Notes under the pieces: model-generated
What the model was told of the DNA's origin: nothing
Database searches by the model: none
The model's input: the letters and a program-made list of their open reading frames with translations, nothing else
In this document: positions 7,504-15,339 of the stretch, in pieces
Layout of the letters: each line of letters starts with the position of its first letter
How positions within the stretch are numbered: the stretch's first letter is position 1
Translations under genes and position numbers: made by a program
Source of the DNA: an uncultured Clostridium sp.
GTDB lineage: Bacteria > Bacillota > Clostridia > TANB77 > CAG-508
Length of the DNA stretch: 63,563 nucleotides
Direction of reading: 5' to 3'
Assembly: GCA_947367845.1 (NCBI GenBank)
Contig: CANBES010000008.1
Coordinates: 1-63,563, forward strand

Positions 7504-8887
7504 ATGCCAAACATAAATAATATAAAAAAATATAAAAATATTCATATGATAGGAATTGGGCGGAGTTAGTATGAGTGGAATTGCTGCAATTTTACTAAAT
7601 TGGGGCTTTTATATTACTGGTTCTGATAGGGCCGATTCCGAAACATTAGATAAATTAAGACAATTAGGAATAAAAGTTACAGTTGGACACAGCTTAGAAG
7701 ATGTTGCAAACTCTGATGTTGTGGTTTATTCTGCTGCTGTAAAACAAGATGACCCTGAAATGCAAAAGGCTAAAGAATTAAATATTCCTACTATTGAAAG
7801 GGCTGATTTCCTAGGTGAATTGACACGTTGTTATGAAGATTCAATATGTATTTCTGGAACACATGGAAAAACAACAACCACTTCAATGGTATCACTTTGT
7901 TTCTTAGAAGGGCTAAAAGACCCTAGTATTCAAGTTGGGGCTTACTTAAAACAAATTGATGGAAATTACAAAGTTGGAAATAGTGAACATTTTGTTATTG
8001 AAGCTTGTGAATATGTTGAAAGTTTCTTAAAGTTTAGTCCAAAAGCTGAAATAATTTTAAATATTGATAATGATCATCTTGACTATTTTAAAAACTTTGA
8101 AAATATAAAAAATGCCTTTGTAAAATATGTTAAACTTTTACCAAATGATGGCCTTTTAATTTTAAATGCTGATGATGAGAATTGTTTGAATTTAAAAAAC
8201 TTTACATCTGCAAAAATAGTTACATATAGTATTCATAATGAAAATGCTGACTTTATAGCAAAAAATATTACTTTTGATAATGATGGTTTTGTTATATTTG
8301 ATGTGTATTATAAAAATGAATTTTTCACTAATATTCATTTGTCTGTACCTGGTATGCACAATGTTCTTAATGCCTTGGCTTGTTTGAGCCTTTCTACTGA
8401 ATATGGTATAAGTAAGAATGATGTACAAATAGCTTTATCTAAGTTTACTGGTGCACATAGAAGATTTGAATATAAAGGAAAGATTAATAATATAGCTAGT
8501 GTTTATGATGATTATGCTCATCACCCTACTGAAATAAGGGCAACTGCTAATTCCCTTGCGAATAAAAAATATAATCAATCTTGGGTTGTCTTTCAACCAC
8601 ATACATATAGTAGAACTAAAAATTTGTTAGATGATTTTGCAGATGCTTTGCTTTTATTTGATAATGTTATTGTTTTGGATATTTACGCTGCTAGAGAAAA
8701 TAATGTTTTTGGAATTTCTTCTAAAGATTTAGTTGATAAAATAAATTTACTTGGAAAAAATGCAAAATATATTCCAGATTTTGATGAATGTGTTCGTTTT
8801 GTAAAAGAACATATTAATGAAAATGATGTTGTTATAACTCTTGGAGCTGGTACTGTTACTAAAATTGGTCCTATGTTAGTTAATTAA
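7504..8887 (+). CDS. murC: UDP-N-acetylmuramate--L-alanine ligase, needs +1 shift
   Basis: Adds L-alanine to UDP-MurNAc in peptidoglycan synthesis. The ATP-binding loop GTHGKTTT and the full Mur ligase body are present, ending near TLGAGTVTKIGPM. The ATG at 7504 has AAGAGGAG upstream and begins MPNINNIKKYKNIHMIGIG. The frame then meets CGG (codon 20) and stops at TAG two codons later. Skipping the C at 7561 gives the family sequence GIGGVSMSGIA and a 460-residue protein of normal length. An internal TTG at 7556 would cut the dinucleotide-type loop in half. The gene should be essential, which argues against simple decay. Confidence 0.9.
7561..7564 (+). other. CGGA +1 frameshift site in murC
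   Basis: Reads ATT GGG CGG AGT TAG in the zero frame; ATT GGG (C) GGA GTT AGT ATG restores I-G-G-V-S-M. Confidence 0.7.
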
Positions 8888-8895
8888 ATTTTATA

Positions 8896-8934
8896 ATGTC
8901 CAATTGGGATTTCCCCTTTTGGACATTTATTTTA
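8896..8934. terminator. Bidirectional terminator murC/spoIVB
   Basis: AATGTCCAA and TTGGACATT arms with T-runs on both sides separate the convergent murC and spoIVB. The arms and the centre GGGATTTCCCC resemble the TGGACA subclass of the hairpin repeats. Confidence 0.8.
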
Positions 8935-8940
8935 CAACAA

Positions 8941-10170
8941 TTATTCGACATTTTTAGATTGCTTCAACATAATATCACCAAAAACAGCATACCCTTCTTT
9001 AGGATTATTAACTAGCACATGTGTAACTGCACCAACAAACTTACCATTTTGTAATATCGGTGCACCAGACATACCTTGAATTATCCCACCAGTTTTGTCA
9101 ATTAACCTTTGGTCTGTTACTTTTATTTGCATACTTTTGTTATCATAATTATTTTCCTTATATATTTTTTCTATTTCAATTTCATATTCCTTTGGTTGCT
9201 GATTATCCAAACTGCACAATATTGTTGCTTTTCCTGTTTTTATTTCATCGCGTAATGCCACTTCTACTTCTTTTGATTTATCTATATTTAAACTTGCTAA
9301 ATTATTTACTTTTCCATATATTCCAAATCTGCTATTTTGGCTAATTGTCCCTATATTTTGCTGATTTTCAACCGTTCCTTGTATTTTTCCGGGTTCTCCT
9401 ACTTCACCTTTTGTAATGTTTAATATTCTTGTTGTTATAAATTCACCTGATGATATATTTATCAACTCATTTGTATCTATGTCTGTTATTCCGTGACCTA
9501 ATGCCCCAAATGTTTTACTTGATGGTTCATAAAATGTCACTGTTCCTACTCCTGCTGCACTATCCCTTACCCAAAGTCCTAATTTGTATTCACTATTATT
9601 TGTTCTTACAGGTGTCATACTACATTCTTTTGTTTCTTCTTGATGTATAAATTTTACCTTTATATCTTCTCCGTTAGACATATTTACTGTTCTTATCAGG
9701 TCTTCAGTTGTACTGATTTGTTCGTCATCAATTTTTATTATTGTGTCTCCTTCTTTTATCCCTGTGTTTTCATATGGTTTATATTTTTTGCTGTCATTTC
9801 CTTCTATTTCTGACATTCCTACTACTAGTACTCCACTTGTGTATAGTTTTACTCCTGCAATATTACCTACTGGAATTACTGTTGTTTTTGGCAATACATT
9901 TACATCTATATCTTTTAATTTTAAAGAATTCAAAAAGCTTACTTCTAATGTCTTTCTTCCTGCCTGCTCACTTATCTTATTTCCACTAGTTGATGCTGTT
10001 TCTATTGTGTTTTCTTTGCTTTTGATGTTCATTCCTATAAGTGTTTTCATATTTATACTTTCTCCTTCAAATATTACTAGTTTGTTTGGTATATTTGATA
10101 TTACTAGTGTATAAATATATATTATTAATAGAAAAAATACTAATAATAGCATTTTTAAGAATTTTTTCAT
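8941..10170 (-). CDS. spoIVB: SpoIVB signalling peptidase
   Basis: Serine peptidase of the SpoIVB (S55) family, made in the forespore and secreted into the intermembrane space to trigger the sigma-K checkpoint. An N-terminal membrane anchor (residues 5-27) is followed by a PDZ domain (about 110-185: GIKEGDTIIKIDDEQIS) and the peptidase domain. That domain shows the catalytic histidine in FGALGHGITD and the serine in GIIQGMSGAPI. At 409 residues it is normal. Homologues are usually next to spo0A; here the next gene upstream is the pilin-like locus and the downstream neighbour is the convergent murC. Confidence 0.95.
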   Translation of the reverse strand: MKKFLKMLLLVFFLLIIYIYTLVISNIPNKLVIFEGESINMKTLIGMNIKSKENTIETASTSGNKISEQAGRKTLEVSFLNSLKLKDIDVNVLPKTTVIPVGNIAGVKLYTSGVLVVGMSEIEGNDSKKYKPYENTGIKEGDTIIKIDDEQISTTEDLIRTVNMSNGEDIKVKFIHQEETKECSMTPVRTNNSEYKLGLWVRDSAAGVGTVTFYEPSSKTFGALGHGITDIDTNELINISSGEFITTRILNITKGEVGEPGKIQGTVENQQNIGTISQNSRFGIYGKVNNLASLNIDKSKEVEVALRDEIKTGKATILCSLDNQQPKEYEIEIEKIYKENNYDNKSMQIKVTDQRLIDKTGGIIQGMSGAPILQNGKFVGAVTHVLVNNPKEGYAVFGDIMLKQSKNVE

Positions 10171-10197
10171 AGTTTTCTCCTTAATTTTTACTATTAT

Positions 10198-10226
10198 TAG
10201 TATTTACATTTTTTATTTTTATATTC
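10198..10226 (-). promoter_or_regulatory. Forespore (sigma-F/G-type) promoter of spoIVB
   Basis: Minus strand GAATA (10226-10222), 17 bases, then AATACTA (10204-10198). This is one mismatch from the CATnnTA -10 of sigma-G and fits the known forespore expression of spoIVB. Confidence 0.45.
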
Positions 10227-10250
10227 TTTTTGATTAAAATTTTAATTTGC

Positions 10251-12011
10251 TTACGGCTCTAAGGTAGTTGGAAATGGATTGTTTACTCTGAACATTCCAT
10301 ATCTTTCTCTTCCTAATGCTGTATAATATAATTGGGCTAAGTTTCTTTCCCAAGTCTCAGTTGGATTTTTTAAATCTATATTATTATTTGAGTTTAAGTT
10401 TATTATAGAACTATATGCTCCTGTATCTTCTCTTGGATAATAATATACATTTTTCTTAACTTTATCGGGGTCCTCATCTCCTTCTGAATAATTTGTTTCA
10501 ACTGTTCTTCTTTCAAAGTCCGTATTATACAAACCTATTGCATTACTTAAATCCATATTTCTTAAATTTTCATCTGTTACTCTATAATATGTTCCATTCA
10601 CTAAAATATATATTGAATCTTCTGATACAAAATCTTCGTTAATGTCATTTGGTACATATGCATATCCACTATATATTTTTCCACCTATGTTTAGTCCTTG
10701 CAAAAATGTAATCATAGATATATTTGTTGTTAATTCTTCCCATTCTTCATCTTTTAACTTAGGCATAGCAAAGCTTGCTTCTGAAGATGAAACTTTATTA
10801 TAGTTTGAAATTGCTACAATTAGATTTGATTCTATTGAATTTCTAATTACTTGTCTTTTATGTAAGTTAAAGTTAGAATTCTCATCTTCTATAGAAGTTC
10901 CTGAAGTATTAAATAGCTCATCAAAAATATTTATATTAATTGGATATGGATTACTATCATTAGCATATGTAGAGTAGTTGTTTCCATTTTCATCTATAGC
11001 ATCATTAGTTGACAGACTTCTTAATTGATATAAATCTCCACCAGGTTGAAATCTAGCTTTAAATTCACTTGCTGCTTTATAAAAATCTTTTGCATTTGTA
11101 TTTGTTTCCACTAAATTTTGGTTTATATTAGTAGAACGGATTACATTGTCATTTATCATAGAAAATACTTCATTGCCATTATCCCTATCCACATAATATT
11201 TAGTTCCATTTATTCTCCTATATGGATAATTCTTTATTGCTCCTGCTGTTTTTATTTCATCTTTATAATTAATTGTTATTCTCTTACCTGAACCTACATT
11301 TTGCTCTCCTGGAATATATATTTGCTGTATTAGTCCAGGGTTATTTTGTTCTTCTGGTATATCTATTCCCCTATACCTTACTGTGTCACCACTAACACTA
11401 ACATCACTTAACAAATATCCTGATGCACTTCCTGTTTCTCCTATTGGTTGGTTATTAATTGTTCCTTGAATTGTTATATATGAATCTAATGAATATGTTA
11501 TTACTACATCAAAATTGCTACTTGTATATCTACAACTATAGTATACATATGGTTTTAGCCCATACAATTTTTCTTTGTCTTTATATGTAGCATCAGAATA
11601 GAACCTATCCCCATCAGGATTATTTCTTTCATCATAAACATCTAAATCGTTTAGATAGTCTGAATAAATATAATATCCATCGTACAAAGTATATACAATT
11701 GCTGGCACATAATCTTGTAAGACATCTTCCCCATATCCAGTCATACTAAATTGACTTGACAATGAATTATAAAATGTTTTTATTGCTGCTTTTATATCTC
11801 TCATCTTTGAGTCAGAAAAATCTGAAGTCGTACTATTTGACATATTCATCTGAAAAGCTTTTATTCCGTCATATGTTGCAACCTTTAGTCTAGAGTCATA
11901 GTTCATCTGTAAGTCTACTGTTTTTATTTCATTTGCTGAATAACTATTTAATATTATTGCCATTGGTAAAATTAGTATTATTGCTAAAACAGCTAATCCT
12001 TGTATTTTCAT
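10251..12011 (-). CDS. Large secreted subunit of the Tad-like locus, unknown
   Basis: 586 residues with one hydrophobic N-terminal segment (about 4-24: AVLAIILILPMAIILNSYSA), then a long extracellular-type sequence rich in Asn, Ser, Tyr and Asp. I recognise no domain. An N-terminal helix followed by AxNEIKTVDLQMNYDSRLKVATYDGIKAF resembles TadE/TadG-type pseudopilins, where one helix anchors a surface domain. It is the last gene of the run that starts with the CpaB-like protein at 22112 and lies 92 bases after the pilin-like gene at 12104. A structural or adhesive subunit is my inference. Confidence 0.55.
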   Translation of the reverse strand: MKIQGLAVLAIILILPMAIILNSYSANEIKTVDLQMNYDSRLKVATYDGIKAFQMNMSNSTTSDFSDSKMRDIKAAIKTFYNSLSSQFSMTGYGEDVLQDYVPAIVYTLYDGYYIYSDYLNDLDVYDERNNPDGDRFYSDATYKDKEKLYGLKPYVYYSCRYTSSNFDVVITYSLDSYITIQGTINNQPIGETGSASGYLLSDVSVSGDTVRYRGIDIPEEQNNPGLIQQIYIPGEQNVGSGKRITINYKDEIKTAGAIKNYPYRRINGTKYYVDRDNGNEVFSMINDNVIRSTNINQNLVETNTNAKDFYKAASEFKARFQPGGDLYQLRSLSTNDAIDENGNNYSTYANDSNPYPININIFDELFNTSGTSIEDENSNFNLHKRQVIRNSIESNLIVAISNYNKVSSSEASFAMPKLKDEEWEELTTNISMITFLQGLNIGGKIYSGYAYVPNDINEDFVSEDSIYILVNGTYYRVTDENLRNMDLSNAIGLYNTDFERRTVETNYSEGDEDPDKVKKNVYYYPREDTGAYSSIINLNSNNNIDLKNPTETWERNLAQLYYTALGRERYGMFRVNNPFPTTLEP

Positions 12012-12103
12012 AGATTACCTCTCTTTAGTTTATATTAAACTTTTGATTTTTATTTGCAAATAGCTTGTAATTATATTACAAGCTATTATTTGTTTATATA
12101 TAA

Positions 12104-12628
12104 TTATCTTCCATTCGCTGTTACAATTCCTGCATGGTTTGCAGCAACTGTATATGTATCATTTCCTGTTACTGTATAAAAGAAATTCTTTAATTGTTGT
12201 GCTATTGTTTGGTTTGTATTTTTTACGCGTGCAGAAATTAAGTCTCCTTCTTTACAGTAATATACTCCACCATTATTTCTCATTTCTTCTTCAATTTGTG
12301 AAGTATATACTGTATATTGGGCATTTTCACCTATTTTATCTGCTTGCACCATTGAAGTTTTCTTTCCTAAGTTTGTATCTCTTACTTCTACTTCTAATTC
12401 TACATCATAAGTATTACCTGTAGATGTTATTGTTTCAAGAAATTTATCATAATTAGCTTGTGTTATTTTACCTGTTGTTCTTGCTGTATCAACAAATTCT
12501 GTTGTTGCTGTTTTTACTGCTAATTGAGATACATCATCTGTTCTATCAGCTATTGTCATTAGTGGAAATACAAACATTAAAATTGCTGCTAATGCTATAG
12601 CAATTACTGTTATTAAAGTATCGCTCAT
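12104..12628 (-). CDS. Pseudopilin-like protein
   Basis: 174 residues: an N-terminal helix (4-28: LITVIAIALAAILMFVFPLM) continuing into an amphipathic stretch (DRTDDVSQLAVKTATTEFVDTARTTGKIT), then a beta-rich C-terminal part. The pattern of hydrophobic helix plus VKTATTEFVDTARTTGKI recalls the helix of TadE-like pseudopilins and of TcpA/F-type proteins. It follows the 12686 gene in the same direction. No leader peptide with a prepilin-peptidase Gly is visible. Confidence 0.5.
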   Translation of the reverse strand: MSDTLITVIAIALAAILMFVFPLMTIADRTDDVSQLAVKTATTEFVDTARTTGKITQANYDKFLETITSTGNTYDVELEVEVRDTNLGKKTSMVQADKIGENAQYTVYTSQIEEEMRNNGGVYYCKEGDLISARVKNTNQTIAQQLKNFFYTVTGNDTYTVAANHAGIVTANGR

Positions 12629-12685
12629 ATTATCTCCTCCTTTTTTACAATTAATACTTATAATGTAAAATATTTTACATTAATT

Positions 12686-13369
12686 TTATCTTGATTCAAA
12701 AGTGTATGTTATAACTCTTAGTTCTCTTTTGTTGACATCTGAGATTTCAGATGGATTGCCTTTCTTATCAACTCTCATATTTAGACGATTTCCATCTGCA
12801 TCCATTCTGTCTTCCATATAGTATGTTCCTAATGTTTCTTTTATCTTCCAGCTTCCTTCTACAGATTTGAGATAATCATATAATCCTGTTGTATTTAACT
12901 CTCTTCTATTAGTTCCGCCAAAGTTACCTACCTTAGTGTCAAACTTATGATATAAAATTCCGTTTAAAAAATCTTGTTTGTCTGAAATACCATTTTCTTC
13001 AATTGAGTCTATTTTATATATTTCTCTATCCTCAGTTTTATTTTTATATAAGAAATATCCTGTATCAGGAAAACCTGGCACTGCTGTATCTCCTCTTTTT
13101 GTTTCAAATACAACTTTATAACTTTCGCTAAATGCTCTGTATATTGTTGGTATTATTGTATCAATTCCAACATATCGTTCTGTTTCATTTCTTGTTCTGT
13201 AATAAAATCTGTCATCATTTTCTATTGTTGAATATTCTCTGTCTGAATATTGTACTAGTGTACCTATTGCAGTTCTTGCTTGTGTAAAAGATAGCATAGC
13301 TATGGAAAGTGCCATAACAAACAATAAAACTGAACCTGCCATTTTTAGTGCTTCTACTGCATTTTCCAT
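12686..13369 (-). CDS. MENA-type pilin-like protein (largest paralogue)
   Basis: 227 residues starting MENAVEALKMAGSVLLFVMA, the same N-terminal block as three neighbouring genes: Met, Glu2, Asn, Ala, then a hydrophobic helix to about residue 28. The remainder is a globular domain with many aromatic residues (FYYRTRNETERYVG, YFLYKNKTEDREIYKI). The helix begins at residue 6, without a charged leader, so it appears to be inserted unprocessed. It sits 17 bases downstream of the 13387 gene. A pilin-like subunit of the Tad-like apparatus is inferred from position and layout. Confidence 0.55.
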   Translation of the reverse strand: MENAVEALKMAGSVLLFVMALSIAMLSFTQARTAIGTLVQYSDREYSTIENDDRFYYRTRNETERYVGIDTIIPTIYRAFSESYKVVFETKRGDTAVPGFPDTGYFLYKNKTEDREIYKIDSIEENGISDKQDFLNGILYHKFDTKVGNFGGTNRRELNTTGLYDYLKSVEGSWKIKETLGTYYMEDRMDADGNRLNMRVDKKGNPSEISDVNKRELRVITYTFESR

Positions 13370-13386
13370 AGTATACCTCCTTTTTA

Positions 13387-13803
13387 TTAATTATTTGTTG
13401 CTTTTGTAATAGTTATGTCATTTATTCTACCTGTACCTGATGTACCTGTACTATATTTCATTGTTACATTATATAACTCTGAAGTTTTAATATCAATTCC
13501 ACCTTCTCCAGCTTTTTCAGTTGAAGTTGCATTTTTACTATTTATTTTAACTTGTCTGTCTGAATTATTTGCGTCAGCATTAGATGCTATAACTTCATTT
13601 AATAGTGCTTTTACTACTGTACCTTTTTGCTTTCCTTCATATTTTAAAAATCTGTTATTAAATGATTGTCTATCAGCATCAGTCATACTATTATTTGATA
13701 CAGTATCTTGTGCTTGAGCAAAAATCATAATTCCCAAAGATATTAATAATATAGCTAATAATATAGCTCCTGCTATAATTAATGCTTTTGATGCATTTTC
13801 CAT
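13387..13803 (-). CDS. MENA-type pilin-like protein
   Basis: 138 residues starting MENASKALIIAGAILLAILL, with helix residues 6-30, then a short domain ending SGTGRINDITITKATNN. The end fits the family motif GRI-x2-(I/M/V)-x-(F/I) seen in the neighbours. The first 20 bases of the gene match those of the genes starting at 14818 and 15325 exactly, which suggests recent duplication or selection on the start region. Confidence 0.55.
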   Translation of the reverse strand: MENASKALIIAGAILLAILLISLGIMIFAQAQDTVSNNSMTDADRQSFNNRFLKYEGKQKGTVVKALLNEVIASNADANNSDRQVKINSKNATSTEKAGEGGIDIKTSELYNVTMKYSTGTSGTGRINDITITKATNN

Positions 13804-13879
13804 AATACATCTCTCCTTTCATTTGTAATATACCTATATGTTTTACTAAACTTATGTTTAGTAACATTAATAACATAGT

Positions 13880-14311
13880 TTATTCTGTAACTTGTTCAAA
13901 TTTCATATACTTTATCCTTCCAGTAGATTTATGATATTGAACTTCACTACATCTAAATGTAATTCCCCTATAATTTTGAACAAAATTTGCTATTCCAGCT
14001 TGTCCTATTCGCTCTATTGGATATGTTACATCAATATCTGTGAATGTTATATCCATTTTTATTGAATTTTCATTGTTTTCAACAAATTCACCTTTATCAT
14101 TTTTAGGAATTTCATTTTTTTCATTTGTATTTAATACTCTATTCATTATTGTTGTCAATTCTTGTCCTATCATTTCTTGGTCTTTTTCTATATTGAATTG
14201 GGCATTTTCTTTTTGCAATGTTCTATTTGTTGCTATTTGGTTTAAATATATATAAGCAACTGTAGATACTATTGCTATTATTATAATAAAAAATATTGCT
14301 ATTTTCTTCAT
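13880..14311 (-). CDS. Pilin-like protein with divergent N terminus
   Basis: 143 residues. The N terminus differs from its neighbours (MKKIAIFFIIIIAIVSTVAY, a charged start and a helix like a signal anchor). The C-terminal block ITFRCSEVQYHKSTGRIKYM matches the ends of the MENA proteins at 14369 (FKCHSVKYHENGRV) and 14828. It therefore seems to share their fold but enters the membrane differently. It lies between two MENA genes and has its own ribosome binding site (AGGGAGTT). Confidence 0.5.
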   Translation of the reverse strand: MKKIAIFFIIIIAIVSTVAYIYLNQIATNRTLQKENAQFNIEKDQEMIGQELTTIMNRVLNTNEKNEIPKNDKGEFVENNENSIKMDITFTDIDVTYPIERIGQAGIANFVQNYRGITFRCSEVQYHKSTGRIKYMKFEQVTE

Positions 14312-14368
14312 TGTAACTCCCTATTTTATTATAGCACTTTTTTGTCGTTTTTTCAAGTCTTTAATATA

Positions 14369-14818
14369 TTAGTTTCTTGAGAAGTGTACCTCTGATACCC
14401 TTCCATTTTCATGATATTTTACTGAATGGCATTTAAATAGGTCATTAATTTCTCCTGTTGAAGTATCTACCCCGCTATAACTAGTAATTAAATTTGCATT
14501 ATCTTGATATCTACTTATTTCTCCTTTTCCGTCTACTTCAAAAAACACTCGCACTTTATATGTACTATCTTCTTCGTCTATATTATTTTGGTATGCTAAA
14601 TTTGCCACTGTAATTATTTGATAAATTGTTACATCTTTTCTTCCATCATATATATTAAATTGTGCATTAAATTGTGTTAATTGATTTGATGTTATTCTAT
14701 CATGTATTACTGATGCTTTACCACCAAAATCAATAAATAAGTATACAGCTAATGATAAAATAAGTATTCCTATTAAAACTCCACCTGCCATTATCAAAGC
14801 TTTTGATGCATTTTCCAT
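14369..14818 (-). CDS. MENA-type pilin-like protein
   Basis: 149 residues, starting MENASKALIMAGGVLIGILI with a helix to about residue 30. The C-terminal domain ends LFKCHSVKYHENGRVSEVHF, carrying the shared F-x-C ... Y-H ... GR(I/V) motif. It starts nine bases after the 14828 gene's stop, so the two are co-translated neighbours. The function is inferred from the surrounding TadA, TadBC and CpaB genes. Confidence 0.55.
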   Translation of the reverse strand: MENASKALIMAGGVLIGILILSLAVYLFIDFGGKASVIHDRITSNQLTQFNAQFNIYDGRKDVTIYQIITVANLAYQNNIDEEDSTYKVRVFFEVDGKGEISRYQDNANLITSYSGVDTSTGEINDLFKCHSVKYHENGRVSEVHFSRN

Positions 14819-14827
14819 AGTTTCCTC

Positions 14828-15325
14828 CTAATAATAAATGTCAAAATAAATTTTACTAATTCTACTATCTAGATTTTTATATTCTATTTTGTCTGATAAA
14901 CATTTAAATTTTAAATTCTGCTTCTTTGCATCATCAATAGTTCTAAACTCGTTTGGAGTTAAAAACTTCTTATAATCATCATCACTTAGTCCTGCCTTAG
15001 TTTTCAATAGTCCCTCATCTATATTATGGTCAATTGTATATTCTGGATGTTGCTTATTGTTACTTTCTATCTTATTATAAACACTTTTAAGCTCCATCAA
15101 AGTTAACGTATTGTTTTCGTCTTTTTCTCCTTTAGCATTTTCCCCGTCTTTATTATAAGGCTCAAACTGATTATTAAACTGTGCAATTTGAGTATTTTTA
15201 GTTCTAGCATCATTAGAATTTTGGTAATCTTGCAAATTTGTAAACATCATAATAAGTGCACCTAATATTAGTAATGCTATTAGAATTCCACCTGCCATAA
15301 GCAGGGCTTTTGATGCATTTTCCAT
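14828..15325 (-). CDS. MENA-type pilin-like protein
   Basis: 165 residues starting MENASKALLMAGGILIALLI. The middle is Asn/Lys/Asp-rich and the end (LKFKCLSDKIEYKNLDSRISKIYF) fits the shared C-terminal motif. It is the first pilin-like gene after the TadBC fusion, 14 bases downstream of it. The N-terminal Glu2 may play the role of Glu5 in mature type IV pilins, but that is inference. Confidence 0.55.
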   Translation of the reverse strand: MENASKALLMAGGILIALLILGALIMMFTNLQDYQNSNDARTKNTQIAQFNNQFEPYNKDGENAKGEKDENNTLTLMELKSVYNKIESNNKQHPEYTIDHNIDEGLLKTKAGLSDDDYKKFLTPNEFRTIDDAKKQNLKFKCLSDKIEYKNLDSRISKIYFDIYY

Positions 15326-15339
15326 ATTTTCCTCCTATT

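Noticed and set aside
7556..7566. murC starting at the internal TTG
   Set aside because: It would remove half of the GIGG nucleotide loop and leave the strong upstream start unused; the frameshift reading explains all parts.
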